A stretch of 32,463 nucleotides of DNA from Candidatus Kuenenbacteria bacterium CG08_land_8_20_14_0_20_37_23 (GCA_002778965.1 PEXX01000050.1:1-32463), one strand, 5' to 3'. Numbered from the stretch's first letter, positions 17,501 to 27,310 are shown. Notes: a model not told the origin generated them from the sequence alone. Numbers and translations: made by a program.

Positions 17501-18604
17501 ATGAATATTGCAAGTTATTCAATTAATTTAAAGAAGTTTGATTTTATGCTTTTTGCTCCTGTTTTGCTACTGGTTATTTTCGGGCTTTCATCTATTTACA
17601 GTATGACGTTGAATGTGGAAAATCCTGATCTGACTTTGTTCAACAAGCAAATTATTTTCGCGATAATTGGATTCGTACTTTTGTTTTTTTTTAGTTTTTT
17701 TGACTATCGCTTTTGGAAGAATTATACTGTTTTTTTATACTTGTCCGCGAATATTTTTTTGGCGGCTGTTTTATTTTTCGGACAAACAATCAGAGGAACT
17801 AGCGGATGGTTTAATTTTTGGGGAATTAGTTTCCAGCCGGTTGAATTTGCAAAATTCAGTTTAGTTATAGCTTTAGCGCATTTTTATAATCTGAAATATA
17901 AAAAATTGGGTTTGACCAGTTTATTTTTTTTTAGCGGATTGATTGCCATATTACCGATTGCGCTCACAATTTTTCAGCCAGATTTCGGATCGGCTTTTAT
18001 TTTAATTATTATTTGGTTCGGTTTTTTTATTCTTTTTGGTATCAAAAAAAAGCAGTTTTTATATTTTTTGGCATTAATTGCGACGGTCGCGCTCATTCTT
18101 TGGAATTTTATTTTATTTGATTATCAGCAGAATAGAATTTTGGTTTTTGTTGATCCGGGGCGTGATCCTTTGGGTAGTGGATATAATGTCCGCCAATCAA
18201 TTATCGCGGTCGGATCTGGAAAATTTACTGGCCGAGGTTTGGGGCTGGGGACGCAAAGCCAATTGCGTTTTTTGCCCGAAATAGCCACTGATTTCATTTA
18301 CGCCAATATTTCAGAAAGTCTTGGTTTTTGCGGTGCGGCCATGGTGGTTGTTTTTTTTACTTATTTTTTCGCAAAGCTATTATTAATAATCAAAAAGGCA
18401 AAAGATGATTTTGGGGCATATTTGGTTTATGGTTTTTTGATAATATTTTTTTCGCAAACAGTCATTAATATCGGCATGAATATCGGACTTTTTCCAGTGG
18501 CTGGATTGCCATTGCCGCTGGTAAGTTATGGCGGTTCGTTTCTAGTGGTGTGCCTTGTCGGCATAGGCATTGTTGAAAGCGTAAGCATAAGCGAGAAGCA
18601 GTAA
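17501..18604 (+). CDS. rodA: FtsW/RodA/SpoVE family SEDS glycosyltransferase, RodA-like
   Basis: Polytopic; 'QPDFGSAFILI', 'GSGYNVRQSIIAVGSGKFTGRGLGLGTQSQLRFLPEIATDFIYANISESLGF', 'GLFPVAGLPLPLVSYGGS'. Confidence 0.9.
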   Translation: MNIASYSINLKKFDFMLFAPVLLLVIFGLSSIYSMTLNVENPDLTLFNKQIIFAIIGFVLLFFFSFFDYRFWKNYTVFLYLSANIFLAAVLFFGQTIRGTSGWFNFWGISFQPVEFAKFSLVIALAHFYNLKYKKLGLTSLFFFSGLIAILPIALTIFQPDFGSAFILIIIWFGFFILFGIKKKQFLYFLALIATVALILWNFILFDYQQNRILVFVDPGRDPLGSGYNVRQSIIAVGSGKFTGRGLGLGTQSQLRFLPEIATDFIYANISESLGFCGAAMVVVFFTYFFAKLLLIIKKAKDDFGAYLVYGFLIIFFSQTVINIGMNIGLFPVAGLPLPLVSYGGSFLVVCLVGIGIVESVSISEKQ

Positions 18605-18650
18605 GCGACAAATCTAATGCAATGTCAAGGCGCATAGAAGCATATTAAAT

Positions 18651-18679
18651 TTGACATTTGTTTTATTGTTATTTATACT
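18651..18679 (+). promoter_or_regulatory. Consensus sigma70-type promoter
   Basis: TTGACA (18651-18656), 17-nt spacer, TATACT (18674-18679), 23 nt before the ATG at 18703. Confidence 0.8.
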
Positions 18680-18702
18680 AAAAGTAATGCAAAAATAAAA
18701 AT

Positions 18703-19059
18703 ATGCCGTCAATTATAAATATATTAAAGAAGGAAATAATTATTTATTGCCCGCTTTGCAATGGGAGTTACAGTCCTAGAGACATTGCCACCATTGAACA
18801 GACAGGCAACGTCGCGCTGATTCACAGTAAGTGCCCAAAATGCGCTGGTTCTGTTTTATCTCTTTTATACAAGGATTTGTTGGGTATTACTCTTCTTGGA
18901 ATGGCGACTGATATGGACTTTAATGATGCGCTAAGATTGAAAGATGCTGACTATATCAACGAAGATGATGTTTTGGAAATTTATCAAATGTTAAATCCAG
19001 TTGATTTAAATAACAGGGCAGAATCAATAAAACCAATTGGACAGAGTTGGAATTTATAA
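18703..19059 (+). CDS. Small putative zinc-ribbon protein of unknown function
   Basis: 'CPLCNGSYSPRDIATIEQTGNVALIHSKCPKC' (two CxxC pairs); own promoter; upstream of the bL25 gene. Confidence 0.65.
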   Translation: MPSIINILKKEIIIYCPLCNGSYSPRDIATIEQTGNVALIHSKCPKCAGSVLSLLYKDLLGITLLGMATDMDFNDALRLKDADYINEDDVLEIYQMLNPVDLNNRAESIKPIGQSWNL

Positions 19060-19079
19060 ACAATACCGCGATTATATAT

Positions 19080-19769
19080 ATGTCAAATATCAAATTACAG
19101 GCGCGATTAAGAAATAGAGTAGGCAAAAAGGGCAGGGCATTTTTGGATTTTAAAAATATTCCAGCTGTCATTTACGGGCCTAAATCAAAAAATAGGAATT
19201 TAGAAATTGGGCGCGCGGAGTTTAATAGGGCATTGGAAATCTCCGGGCAGTCAAGTCTGGTTGATGTGTATATTGGCGAAGAAAATCCGGTCAAGGCGAT
19301 TATCAATGATGTAGCCAGGGATCCTTTGAGCGGCAATGTCATTCACGCGGATTTTTATGAGTTAGATATGAATAAAAAGTTGAAAATTGACGTGGAACTC
19401 AATTTTATTGGTGAATCTCCGGCTGTTAAGGAGAAAGGGGCTGAACTTATAAAAAATTTGGACAGGATTGAAGTGGAGTGTTTGCCAAAAGATCTAGTTC
19501 CTGAAATTGACGTTGATATTTCGTCGCTGCAAGAGATTGGCGATCATATTTTTACCAAAGATATTATTTTGCCGACAGGTCTTGAGTTTGTTACACATCC
19601 TGGGTTGGCGGTAGCCAGCGTTGAGGAGATTAAAGAAGAAATTATTATGGAGCCTCAAGCGGCAGTTGCCGGGCAGACAAGCGAAGATAAGAAAAAGGAT
19701 GAAGATGGCGATGGCGTGGAACAAAACAAAGTCAAAACAGATGAAGATAAAAATAAAGGAAAAGAATAA
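19080..19769 (+). CDS. rplY: 50S ribosomal protein L25 (bL25/Ctc type with TL5-like C-terminal domain)
   Basis: 'RVGKKGRAFLDFKNIPAVIYGP', 'INDVARDPLSGNVIHADFYELD', 'PAVKEKGAEL'. ATG 19080 preferred over ORF-track 19047. Confidence 0.9.
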   Translation: MSNIKLQARLRNRVGKKGRAFLDFKNIPAVIYGPKSKNRNLEIGRAEFNRALEISGQSSLVDVYIGEENPVKAIINDVARDPLSGNVIHADFYELDMNKKLKIDVELNFIGESPAVKEKGAELIKNLDRIEVECLPKDLVPEIDVDISSLQEIGDHIFTKDIILPTGLEFVTHPGLAVASVEEIKEEIIMEPQAAVAGQTSEDKKKDEDGDGVEQNKVKTDEDKNKGKE

Positions 19770-19772
19770 TAC

Positions 19773-19892
19773 AGGACTTTCGTGTTTGGATGCGGTTTGG
19801 GGCAGAACCAAGTAATGAGCGAGCTGTATTGCTAACACGGCGAGCGAAAGACGCGGATTTTAACGGAAAAATGCGCCAAACGCGAAAGTCCT
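19773..19892. ncRNA. Candidate structured RNA or inverted-repeat element of unknown family
   Basis: 17-bp terminal inverted repeat aggactttcgtgtttgg/ccaaacgcgaaagtcct (one G-U), with internal hairpin cgcggatttt-aacgg-aaaaatgcg. Confidence 0.5.
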
Positions 19893-19949
19893 AAAAGAAT
19901 AAATGCGAAGATGAATTGAGATGATTGCAAATATGAATCATTAACGAGT

Positions 19950-19976
19950 AACGGCGGCGTAGAGATATGCCGTTTT
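19950..19976 (+). terminator. Possible terminator hairpin
   Basis: aacggc-N13-gccgtt followed by tt; short T run. Confidence 0.35.
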
Positions 19977-20015
19977 GCTGTATTGATAATGATAATATTT
20001 GTAAATTTTATTTAT

Positions 20016-21104
20016 ATGAAACTTGAGTTTAAATACGCCGTAAAATTTAATTTTTATATTTTGTTTGTTGTATTTTTAGCGATTGAAGCGTTACTTACGC
20101 GTAATTTATTTTTTTTATTGGAAGAAAATGGCATGTCGAAAAATGATATGAAGATTATTGTAAGTGAAGAAAATACAGAGGTAGATATTGCGATTAGAAG
20201 AATTGACGGGACACCAGCGAAGATCGGCAATGATAATTTATTTCCGGTAGCGGTGATTATAGATAATTATCAAGATGCGCGTCCTAACTACGGCCTGTCG
20301 CGGGCCAGTCTGGTATATGAAACCTATGTTGAGAATGGGACTACAAGATTTTTAGCATTATATACTCCTGGCACAGATAATGAAAATAAAACAGAAAAAA
20401 TAGGCCCGGTGCGTTCCGCAAGGCCATATTTTTTGGAAATAGCCAAAGAATATGATGCTTTACTGGCTCACTCAGGAGGATCTTCTGAAGCGCTTGAGAA
20501 AATTAAAGAATGGCGAGTGCATGATCTTGAGGAAATTGCTTGGTGGGGTCCGGATTATTTTTGGCGAGTTTATTCACGCGTATCTCCACATAATTTATTT
20601 ACGTCGGAAGAGAAATTAAGACAGGCCGTAACTGACTTTGAACTGGCAGACAATACGCCTGATTATATGGCATGGAGATTCGGAGAAGGAATAAAAAATA
20701 ATTACGTTGGAGATGCGCATGATATATATATTGATTTTTCTTTGGGTACGGATTTTGACGCTAAGTACGTATATGGCGCGTCAACCGGAAAATATCTGCG
20801 TTTTCAGGGGAACGAGAAACACATTGACGCGTTGAACGGCCAACAGATAGTTGCGGATAATATTGTTGTTCAGTTTGTGCCAAAAGAAAAGATATTGGAT
20901 GCCAATGGACGAATTTCTCTCAGTCTGCATGGGATTGGGAAAGCATTGGTTTTTCGCGATGGAAAAAAGATTGAAGCCAATTGGGCAAGAGGAGAAGGTG
21001 CGAAGTCCAGAACTGTGTTTTATGGAAAAGAAGAAATTGTTTTTAAACAGGGGAATATTTGGATAGCGATAGTACCAGATGACCGGGATGTTGCGGTGGA
21101 TTAG
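20016..21104 (+). CDS. DUF3048 (YerB-like) domain-containing protein
   Basis: 'PVAVIIDNYQDARPNYGLSRASLVYETYVENGTTRFLALY', 'KIGPVRSARPYFLEIAKEYDALLAHSGGS', 'NLFTSEEKLRQA'. ATG 20016 preferred over TTG 19983. Confidence 0.9.
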   Translation: MKLEFKYAVKFNFYILFVVFLAIEALLTRNLFFLLEENGMSKNDMKIIVSEENTEVDIAIRRIDGTPAKIGNDNLFPVAVIIDNYQDARPNYGLSRASLVYETYVENGTTRFLALYTPGTDNENKTEKIGPVRSARPYFLEIAKEYDALLAHSGGSSEALEKIKEWRVHDLEEIAWWGPDYFWRVYSRVSPHNLFTSEEKLRQAVTDFELADNTPDYMAWRFGEGIKNNYVGDAHDIYIDFSLGTDFDAKYVYGASTGKYLRFQGNEKHIDALNGQQIVADNIVVQFVPKEKILDANGRISLSLHGIGKALVFRDGKKIEANWARGEGAKSRTVFYGKEEIVFKQGNIWIAIVPDDRDVAVD

Positions 21105-22162
21105 AATTGTATATTTGACACTACTAATCTATTTCGCCCAGCTAGGTCTTTTTTTATCTCCGTAATCGCGCGCGGCAGGTATTTTTTTATTAATTTTGTT
21201 ATTGCCTTGGTTTGCTGCGGATCAATTTCAAAAAAAATTGAAAGTTGGAAATTGAAAGTTGAAAATTTTTTAATTTGTTTTATCAATTTTTCGTATAATG
21301 CCAGTCCATTTTTTTTAGCCAAGAGCGCTCTTTTCGGTTCAAACTTCAAAATGGCATGATTTTCCCGATATATTTTCTGCGATAGATATGGGAGATTGGC
21401 TGTGAGGATGATGTTCCAATTGTTCCATTCTCCCATTGTTTCATTGTTAAATTGTTTTATAATAGGCTCCAACAGATTGCCGCGGAAAAATTTAATTCTA
21501 TTATTTAAGCCATGTGAGACCGCGTTTTTTTGAGCGACACGAAGAGCTAATACGGAAATATCAAAGGCGTAACAGTCGGTAATTGGTGATTGTTGATTAG
21601 ATTTAAGATTTTTGATGATCGCGATTGGAATGCATCCTGAGCCTGTTCCAGCGTCAATTAAGATTAGTTTAAAGTTAGAAAGTTTTAAAGCGGAAAGTTT
21701 TTTTATTTGTTCAATAACACTTTCAACCATCAATTCCGTCTCCGGTCGTGGGATTAAAACATTTTTATTGACTAAAAAATCCAAGCCGTAAAATTCTTTA
21801 TGATGAGTGATATAGGCGATGGGTTCGCCTTTGGCGTGGCGATATATGTAATTTTTAAATATTTTTACTCGCGCTGGAGTTAATTCGTATTCTGGATGGC
21901 CATAGAGCCACGCACGATCATCCACCCGATTTTTGTTTGGATCCAGATTCAATTTTTTGGTCATTATGCCAATATTGCGCTTTGGCTCATCCGCACGTGG
22001 ATGTGGAGACATCCGTAAGGCATGCGCCAATAAAATTTCCGCGTCAAAAATTATGTCATTTTTACGCTTATCGCGTTCTGTTTTTTTATTTGTGCAGCTT
22101 AATTTTTTTATCGCCGAATCTAGAGCCAATTTAATATTGATTTTGCTTTTATTTGCCTTCAT
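21101..22162 (-). CDS. prmC: Release factor glutamine methyltransferase PrmC/HemK
   Basis: 'GEPIAYITHHKEFYGLDFLVNKNVLIPRPETELMVE', 'DAGTGSGCIPIAI', 'ANLPYL'; next to prfA. Confidence 0.92.
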   Translation of the reverse strand: MKANKSKINIKLALDSAIKKLSCTNKKTERDKRKNDIIFDAEILLAHALRMSPHPRADEPKRNIGIMTKKLNLDPNKNRVDDRAWLYGHPEYELTPARVKIFKNYIYRHAKGEPIAYITHHKEFYGLDFLVNKNVLIPRPETELMVESVIEQIKKLSALKLSNFKLILIDAGTGSGCIPIAIIKNLKSNQQSPITDCYAFDISVLALRVAQKNAVSHGLNNRIKFFRGNLLEPIIKQFNNETMGEWNNWNIILTANLPYLSQKIYRENHAILKFEPKRALLAKKNGLALYEKLIKQIKKFSTFNFQLSIFFEIDPQQTKAITKLIKKYLPRAITEIKKDLAGRNRLVVSNIQF

Positions 22163-22320
22163 GATGTTATTATAAAGATTCAAGCAAACATTGCCAGCTT
22201 TAATTATTCAATACGGGCTATGCGGATAAAATTTTCGGTCTTTGGCAAGTGGTGTTTTATAATAAAAAAAGTGTTATATTAGGTTATCAGCCATTTATTA
22301 ATTATAGGATTTTGAAATAA

Positions 22321-23421
22321 TCAGTTAGAATTTTGTTGATCTACTTTTTTTAATTCTTCAATAATTTTTTTAATATTTCCATCCAGAATTTGGTCTAATC
22401 CAAACCAGGTTTTTTTGATACGGTGATCTGTCAAGCGATCTTGCGGAAAATTGTAAGTGCGGATTTTTTCCGAGCGGTCTCCGGAGCCGATTTGCGAGTT
22501 GCGCTCCGCTGATATTTTTTTCTTGCGTTCTTCCTCTATAACTGCCAAAATTCTTGATTTGAGAACGCGCATTGCTTTTTCTTTATTCTGCACTTGTGAA
22601 CGTTCATCTTGGCACGAAACAACCGTATTGGTAGGCAAATGCGTGATGCGCACAGCCGAATATGTAGTGTTGACAGATTGTCCGCCATGTCCGCCCGCGC
22701 AAAAAGTATCAATACGCAAATCTTCAGGTTTGATTGTAACATCTACGTCTTCCGCTTCCGGCATTATGGCAATAGTAACGGCTGAAGTGTGGATTCTGCC
22801 GGATTTTTCAGTTGTTGGAATCCTTTGAACGCGATGAGTACCGCTTTCGTATTTTAGCAGGCCATAAGCTCCGTTTCCGTTGACTTCAAAAATAATTTCT
22901 TTAAATCCGCCGATGCCGATTCTATTGGATGAGGCAACATCAATTTTCCATTTATTCATTTCAGCTAGCCTAGAATACATACGGAAAAGATCAGCGGCAA
23001 AAAGAGCCGATTCATTTCCTCCGATGCCTGCGCGTATTTCCATAATAGCTGATTTTTTATCAAGCGGACTTTGTGGATTAAAATATTCATCCAAGTATTC
23101 CTCCAAATTATTTTTATCGTTATCCAGTCCGGAATTTTCTTCCAGCGCCAGACTTTTAAGCTCATCACTTTCTTCAGAGGCGATAATGATATTATTTTCT
23201 CCCATCATCCTTTTTATTTCTTGCAATTTTTTCAACTCATCCAATACTTTTTTGGTTTCGTAAAACTCTTTATTGGCTGAGCTCATTTTTTTAGGATCAT
23301 TTAAAACAGACTGATCCGCCAGGGTCGCCTGAAGCTGTTTTATCTTTTTTTCAAATGTTGGAATTCTATGAAGATAGTCCATAAGAATTATTTTCCGGCA
23401 TTGGTCTAAGCGCTCCATCAA
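22321..23421 (-). CDS. prfA: Peptide chain release factor 1
   Basis: '[22 protein letters not shown]', '[29 protein letters not shown]', '[25 protein letters not shown]' (GGQ). Start may be the internal ATG 23382. Confidence 0.95.
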   Translation of the reverse strand: MMERLDQCRKIILMDYLHRIPTFEKKIKQLQATLADQSVLNDPKKMSSANKEFYETKKVLDELKKLQEIKRMMGENNIIIASEESDELKSLALEENSGLDNDKNNLEEYLDEYFNPQSPLDKKSAIMEIRAGIGGNESALFAADLFRMYSRLAEMNKWKIDVASSNRIGIGGFKEIIFEVNGNGAYGLLKYESGTHRVQRIPTTEKSGRIHTSAVTIAIMPEAEDVDVTIKPEDLRIDTFCAGGHGGQSVNTTYSAVRITHLPTNTVVSCQDERSQVQNKEKAMRVLKSRILAVIEEERKKKISAERNSQIGSGDRSEKIRTYNFPQDRLTDHRIKKTWFGLDQILDGNIKKIIEELKKVDQQNSN

Positions 23422-23496
23422 AAGATATACGCTGTTCGTACTAAAACCAAAAACCTACTATTTCCATTATAGCAGGCTTTGGCAAGCAGATAAATG

Positions 23497-23850
23497 TTAT
23501 TTTTTATCTGATATATTCTTTTCATTCTTTTTTTTTGTCTTGGTTGCTGGTTGGCGATCAATCCTTACTTTTTGCTCTTTGGCTTTTCTTTGCGCTCTTC
23601 TTAGAGTTTGTTTGACTTTTTTTCCTTTTCTCGTTTTTGATTCAATTGCGGTTTTCGCTTTTTTGGCTTCAAATTTTTCAACCCGTCTGGCTGTATCCAC
23701 AAGTTTTTGGGTGCCTGTAAAGAAAGGATGGCAGTTGCTGCATATTTCCACGTGAATATCATCTAGAGTTGAACCAACCTCAAAATGGTTGCCGCATGTG
23801 CAACTTACTTTGGCATTGGTGTTATATTTTGGGTGTATGTCTTTTTTCAT
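23497..23850 (-). CDS. rpmE: 50S ribosomal protein L31 with basic C-terminal extension
   Basis: '[60 protein letters not shown]'. ATG 23850. Confidence 0.93.
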   Translation of the reverse strand: MKKDIHPKYNTNAKVSCTCGNHFEVGSTLDDIHVEICSNCHPFFTGTQKLVDTARRVEKFEAKKAKTAIESKTRKGKKVKQTLRRAQRKAKEQKVRIDRQPATKTKKKNEKNISDKK

Positions 23851-23963
23851 GGATATTATGTATAATAATATTCTTTTTTGCCAGTTTGATTCTCGTGATG
23901 TACGACCAGCAGGCAAGAATTAAAAATATTGCATTAATTAAACTTTAACATATATTTAAATAT

Positions 23964-23992
23964 TTGACAAGTATAAGAATGCTTGATAATAT
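23964..23992 (+). promoter_or_regulatory. Probable promoter of rpsB-tsf-pyrH
   Basis: TTGACA (23964-23969), 17-nt spacer, TAATAT (23987-23992). Confidence 0.5.
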
Positions 23993-24067
23993 GTTATTGA
24001 TAATTTATCATTTATACAATTTTTATTTTAAATATTTTTTTGTTTTGATTTAATAATTTATTTCTCA

Positions 24068-24109
24068 TACTCTCAAATTTTTCCTGCTCCTTAGAGGAGT
24101 CAGAGAGTA
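24068..24109 (+). promoter_or_regulatory. Hairpin in the rpsB 5' leader
   Basis: tactctc/gagagta enclosing ctcc-ttaga-ggag, just upstream of rpsB. Confidence 0.45.
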
Positions 24110-24129
24110 GGGGCTAGAAAGGAAAATAT

Positions 24130-24867
24130 ATGAAATTGCCGGAATTAAAGGAAATGATGGAAGCTGGCATGCATTTTGGCCATATGCCGTCAAAATGGAA
24201 TCCAAAAATGAGCAAATATATTTTTGGAGTGCGCAATAATGTGCATATTTTTGATCTTGAGAAAACCATAGAGACTCTGGCAAGAGCTCTTGGCGTTGTC
24301 AAATCTACGGTTGCCAACGGTGGTGTTGTTTTATTTTTGGGCACAAAAAAACAAGCGCGCTGGATTGTAGAAGAGCAGGCGAAAAACGTAGTTATGCCAT
24401 ATATTGTGGAGCATTGGATAGGCGGGACAATTACGAATTTCGTTGAGATCCATAAGCTTGTTAAAAAATTGGAAATTCTTGAAAAACGATCTGCGGATTT
24501 GGATTATGAAAAAAAATATACAAAGTGGGAAAGATCTCAGTTTGCAAAAGAGATTGAAAAGCTGAATAAAAATATTGGCGGGATACGTTATATGAAAAAA
24601 ATCCCTGACTTGGTTTATATAGTTGGCATTAAAGACGAAAAAACAGCGGTAGCAGAAGCTAGGGCCAAGGGCGTGAAAACGGTCGGCATTGTTGATACTA
24701 ATGCTGACCCGGATGACGTTACTTATCCTATCGCCGCGAATGATGATGCCATTAAGTCAATCACAATGATAACTAAATTGGTTGCGCAAGCCGTGGAAGA
24801 AGGCAAAGGCGAAGTAAGCATCGCGAGCGCTGAAAAGCCAATTGAGCAGAAAGAGAAAAATAATTAA
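24130..24867 (+). CDS. rpsB: 30S ribosomal protein S2
   Basis: 'MMEAGMHFGHMPSKWNPKMSKYIFGVRNNVHIFDLEKT', 'WIGGTITNF', 'DLVYIVGIKDEKTAVAEARAKGVKTVGIVDTNADPDDVTYPIAANDDA'. Confidence 0.97.
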   Translation: MKLPELKEMMEAGMHFGHMPSKWNPKMSKYIFGVRNNVHIFDLEKTIETLARALGVVKSTVANGGVVLFLGTKKQARWIVEEQAKNVVMPYIVEHWIGGTITNFVEIHKLVKKLEILEKRSADLDYEKKYTKWERSQFAKEIEKLNKNIGGIRYMKKIPDLVYIVGIKDEKTAVAEARAKGVKTVGIVDTNADPDDVTYPIAANDDAIKSITMITKLVAQAVEEGKGEVSIASAEKPIEQKEKNN

Positions 24868-24945
24868 AAGTAACCGCTCGCGTTACGCAAAGCGTATATT
24901 TAACACGTGTATATTTTGCGCGACATTAATGAGCCATAAAATAAT

Positions 24946-25548
24946 ATGCGAAAAATTGAGATTGGTCAGATTCAAAAATTACGAGAAAAAACATATGCTG
25001 GCGTGATGGACGCTAAAAAAGCGATTGAAGAAGCATGTGGAGATGAAAATAAAGCTATAGAAATTTTACGCAAAAAAGGACAAAAGATTGCCGCTAAAAA
25101 GACATCGGAGAGAATTACTAGAGAAGGATTGGTGGAGGCGTATGTTCATAACAATGGCAAAGTCGGAGCCATGATTATTCTTGCATGCGAAACTGATTTT
25201 GTTGCAAAAAATGAAGAATTCAAAAATTTGTCCCACGAGATTGCCATGCAAGTCGCGGCAATGAGGCCAGAATATATTTCATCTGAAGATGTTCCGAGTG
25301 ATGTTGTTGCCAAGGAAGAGGGTATTTATAGAGAACAGATTACAAAAGATGGCAAACCGGCTCAAATGGCTGATAAGATTATTATAGGCAAGTTGAACAA
25401 ATTTTATGAACAAGTTTGTCTTTTGAATCAACCATATATCAAAGACGAGGACAGAAAGATTAACGATCTCATCATTGAGGCCACGGCTAAATTGGGAGAA
25501 AAGATTGAAGTGAAGAAAATGATTGTGTTTGATTTGTTATCATTATGA
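24946..25548 (+). CDS. tsf: Elongation factor Ts (short form)
   Basis: 'IQKLREKTYAGVMDAKKAIEEACGDENKAIEILRKKGQKIAAKK', 'VEAYVHNNGKVGAMIILACETDFVAKNEEF'. Confidence 0.96.
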   Translation: MRKIEIGQIQKLREKTYAGVMDAKKAIEEACGDENKAIEILRKKGQKIAAKKTSERITREGLVEAYVHNNGKVGAMIILACETDFVAKNEEFKNLSHEIAMQVAAMRPEYISSEDVPSDVVAKEEGIYREQITKDGKPAQMADKIIIGKLNKFYEQVCLLNQPYIKDEDRKINDLIIEATAKLGEKIEVKKMIVFDLLSL

Positions 25549-26243
25549 ACAAAAAAATTCTCATTAAAATATCTGGCGAGCTCTTCAAATCAGACAGAGA
25601 AGCCTTGGACAGTGAAAAAGTATTAGCAGTTGCCGAAGAGATAAAGAAAGCCAAAAGGGACGATTATGATATCGGCATTGTATTTGGAGCTGGCAATATT
25701 TATCGCGGAAGAAATGTTAAAGAGCAAGGCCTTGATATGTCTTTGGCCCACTATACCGGGATGATGGCCACGATTGTTAATGCCTTGGCTTTTAGAAACG
25801 CGTTATCATCCCTTCAAATCAATTGCCGTATTGTTTCGAAGATAGGTTTTCCGGATGTTTTTGGCTCAAGTAATCCTCTTGATATACAGAAGTATTTTCA
25901 GCTAGGCGAAGTATTAATTTTTGCGGGTGGAACAGGCAATCCTTATGTTACGACTGACACCTGTGCGGTTGTGCGCGCTCTTGAGATGAGGGCCGATTTC
26001 ATTTTGAAGGGCACTGGCGTAAGAGGCGTTTATGATGCGGATCCGCGCAAGAATCCAGTAGCTGTAAAATTTAAAGAGATGGACTACGCGACTTTTTTGT
26101 CGATGAAGGAATCAACTATATTTGACAAAACAGCCATGGTTATGGCATATGAAAATAGATTGCCGATTTATATTTTTAAATGGGATAAGGGGAGCCTTAG
26201 GAAAGCGATAAAATTGAAGGCAGGCGGAACACTAATAAAATAG
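25545..26243 (+). CDS. pyrH: UMP kinase
   Basis: 'KILIKISGELFKSD', 'GIVFGAGNIYRGR', 'GTGNPYVTTDTCAVVRALEMRADFILKGTGVRGVYDADPRKN'; ATGA overlap with tsf. Confidence 0.96.
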   Translation: MNKKILIKISGELFKSDREALDSEKVLAVAEEIKKAKRDDYDIGIVFGAGNIYRGRNVKEQGLDMSLAHYTGMMATIVNALAFRNALSSLQINCRIVSKIGFPDVFGSSNPLDIQKYFQLGEVLIFAGGTGNPYVTTDTCAVVRALEMRADFILKGTGVRGVYDADPRKNPVAVKFKEMDYATFLSMKESTIFDKTAMVMAYENRLPIYIFKWDKGSLRKAIKLKAGGTLIK

Positions 26244-26284
26244 TAAATATTAAGCTTTGCATGATAAGTTAATTTAAAAAATTT

Positions 26285-27283
26285 ATGAATGAAAAAAGAG
26301 TGGCGATTAATGGTTTTGGCCGTATCGGCAGAGCCGCGTTCAAAATAGCTTTGGAAAAGAAAAATATTGAGATCGCTGCCATAAATGATCTTACTGACAA
26401 CGAGATTTTGGCGCATCTGTTGAAATATGACACGGTTTATGGCACTTATGATAAAAAAGTGAATGTGGATAAAAGTAATTTATATGTTAACAATAAAAAA
26501 GTTCCAGTGTATAACATAGCTGATCCGAAGAAATTACCATGGAAAAAAATGGCGATAGACGTTGTCCTTGAGTGCACTGGCAGATTTGTTAAAGACGGCG
26601 CCGCTGAAAGCCATATTAAAGCCGGGGCCAAAAGAGTGATAGTTTCAGCTCCGGCAGAGGGGGAAGGCAATATTACGACTTGTTTATTGGGAGTCAACGA
26701 TGATGCCATTAATGACACAAAAGTTATTTCTAACGCGTCATGCACGACAAACTCCATCGCGCCAATAACTGCGGTGATTGATGAAAATTTTAAAGTTTTA
26801 AAAGCTGTATTGACAACGATCCATTCATATACAGCTGATCAGAATATTGTTGACGGCCCGCACAGGGATTTGCGCAGGGCTCGCGCCGCAGGGCAAAATA
26901 TAGTGCCGACGACAACTGGCGCGGCTATAGCTATAACTAAGATTTTACCACATTTAGAAGGCAAGTTTGACGGTATCGCGGTGCGGGTGCCGACAATTTG
27001 CGGATCATTGTCCGACTTGACTTATGTTGTTGAAAAGTCAGTTACGGTTGGGAAGGTGAACGCGGTTTTAAAACGCGCCAGCGAAAAAATATATTTAAAA
27101 GGAATTTTGGGTTATACCGAAGAGCCGTTGGTTTCAAGCGATATTTTAAAAACAAGTTATTCGGCAATTATTGACGCTGGGATGACAAGGGTGGTTGACG
27201 GCACTCTTATCAAAATACTTGCTTGGTATGATAATGAATGGGGTTACGCCAACCGCCTGGTGGAAATGGCTGGGCGAATTTAG
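26285..27283 (+). CDS. gap: Glyceraldehyde-3-phosphate dehydrogenase, type I
   Basis: 'VAINGFGRIGRAAFKIAL', 'SNASCTTNSIAPI', 'HSYTADQNIVDGPHRDLRRARAAGQNIVPTTTGAA', 'WYDNEWGYANRLVEM'. Confidence 0.97.
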   Translation: MNEKRVAINGFGRIGRAAFKIALEKKNIEIAAINDLTDNEILAHLLKYDTVYGTYDKKVNVDKSNLYVNNKKVPVYNIADPKKLPWKKMAIDVVLECTGRFVKDGAAESHIKAGAKRVIVSAPAEGEGNITTCLLGVNDDAINDTKVISNASCTTNSIAPITAVIDENFKVLKAVLTTIHSYTADQNIVDGPHRDLRRARAAGQNIVPTTTGAAIAITKILPHLEGKFDGIAVRVPTICGSLSDLTYVVEKSVTVGKVNAVLKRASEKIYLKGILGYTEEPLVSSDILKTSYSAIIDAGMTRVVDGTLIKILAWYDNEWGYANRLVEMAGRI

Positions 27284-27310
27284 GATTTTTGATTTTTTTG
27301 TTAAGATTAT

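Noticed and set aside
22457-23280. Plus-strand ORFs (123, 127, 69 aa) opposite prfA
   Set aside because: Antisense shadows of a strongly supported conserved gene.
24868-24945. Partial palindrome cgcaaagcgtatat...gtatattttgcg between rpsB and tsf
   Set aside because: Weak, interrupted pairing without a U-tract; could be chance in a short intergenic spacer.
26446-26757. Minus-strand 103-aa ORF opposite gap
   Set aside because: Antisense shadow ORF in conserved gap coding sequence.
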